Positions 63,609-64,000 of a stretch of 64,000 bases of DNA are shown in pieces. Within the stretch, counting starts at the first letter, position 1; each line of letters begins with the position of its first letter. Below the pieces are notes generated by a model. The model saw only the letters and a list, made by a program, of their open reading frames with translations. It was not told the DNA's origin and ran no database searches. A program made the position numbers and the translations under genes. Source of the DNA: Azolla caroliniana (taxonomy: Eukaryota; Polypodiophyta); NCBI GenBank assembly GCA_043228905.1, contig JBHGNT010000001.1:17422001-17486000 (forward strand), given 5' to 3'.

Positions 63609-64000
63609 TGTTAGGAAACAGGTCCCTCTGGATGGGAAGTTAGAAGAATAGTACTGATGAGCAAACTCGGTCGAGGCCGAAACCGGATGACGAGTACCCG
63701 GCTACGGAGAGCCGGATGTTGCAGACCCGGTGAGAACCGGATGACGAGTACCCGGCAAGCGCCGGATGATGCAGGCCCGGTGAGGAGTGCTCATTGGATG
63801 AAGAGACATATTCGTAAATATGTTTCTGAGAGTCCATTGTGGCTATATTTGTAAATAGCCGAAAAGTCATATTAGTATAAATATGACTTAGGGCAAACTT
63901 TTTGCGAGATGTTGTCATTCTTGTTGGTAAAAAGACTAGAGAGCGCGTAATAGTGTACAGTGTACAGAGAGAGAGAGAGAGAGAGGAAGAGGTTGTTGCC
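63609..64000 (+). mobile_element. Copia D family LTR, running off the window
   Basis: Begins TGTTAGGAAACAGGTCCC, one of the diverged copies of TGTTGGGAGACAGGTCCC. It includes 54-bp-type CCGG repeats and the palindromic ATATTCGTAAATATG, and continues to the end of the window. It inserted into the chromovirus LTR; the predicted target copy is CCCAT (63,604-63,608). Confidence 0.85.

Overview
This is plant nuclear DNA. It is dominated by nested LTR retrotransposons and carries only one apparently intact host gene. The plant signs are Ty1/copia elements primed by initiator tRNA-Met (TGGTATCAGAGC sites), Ty3/gypsy chromoviruses, a degenerate PPR fragment, CT-rich leader sequence, abundant microsatellites, and a serine-rich protein of a plant-specific type. 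I cannot name the species; a flowering plant fits best.

Layout. (1) 1-13,712: an old Ty3 chromovirus (plus strand, 5' end outside the window) split into three pieces by two later insertions. One is a nearly complete Ty3 chromovirus at 505-6,174 (TSD GCGTG), which looks self-primed rather than tRNA-primed. The other is a copia element, 'copia A', at 6,808-12,597 (TSD GCTTA/GCGTA). (2) 13,713-23,189: non-LTR DNA with microsatellites, the serine-rich gene (CDS 19,706-21,589, with probable promoter and leader from about 16,790), and a PPR pseudogene fragment. (3) 23,190-43,683: a relic copia gag hit by copia B (23,680-32,419, TSD ATTCT) and copia C (32,437-43,678, TSD AGTAC). Copia B contains a truncated minus-strand Ty3 element with a long coiled-coil third ORF. 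Copia C contains copia D (36,754-42,853, TSD AGAAG), whose body has been inverted relative to its outer LTR pieces. (4) 43,684-46,147: no recognisable gene. (5) 46,148-62,790: a cluster of broken, intron-containing genes unlike the retroelements. They are a DNA-methyltransferase-like fragment (minus), an unrecognised CxxC protein (plus), an FCP1/NIF-like HAD protein (plus), and a transposase-like protein (minus). They are associated with arrays of the 14-bp palindrome TAGCTAATTAGCTA and an 84-bp tandem repeat. Copia E (46,948-52,230, minus) and a solo LTR (about 59,658-60,377) are inserted there. (6) 63,213-64,000: an LTR of the self-priming chromovirus family (minus), itself cut by a copia-D-family LTR running off the window.

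Most retroelement genes are broken by a few in-frame stops or frameshifts but keep recognisable order (gag, protease, integrase, RT, RNase H for copia; gag, protease, RT, RNase H, integrase, chromodomain for Ty3). Copia A, B and E are one family and share an unusual coding extension after RNase H. The gene cluster at 46-63 kb is the best candidate for an undescribed mobile element.
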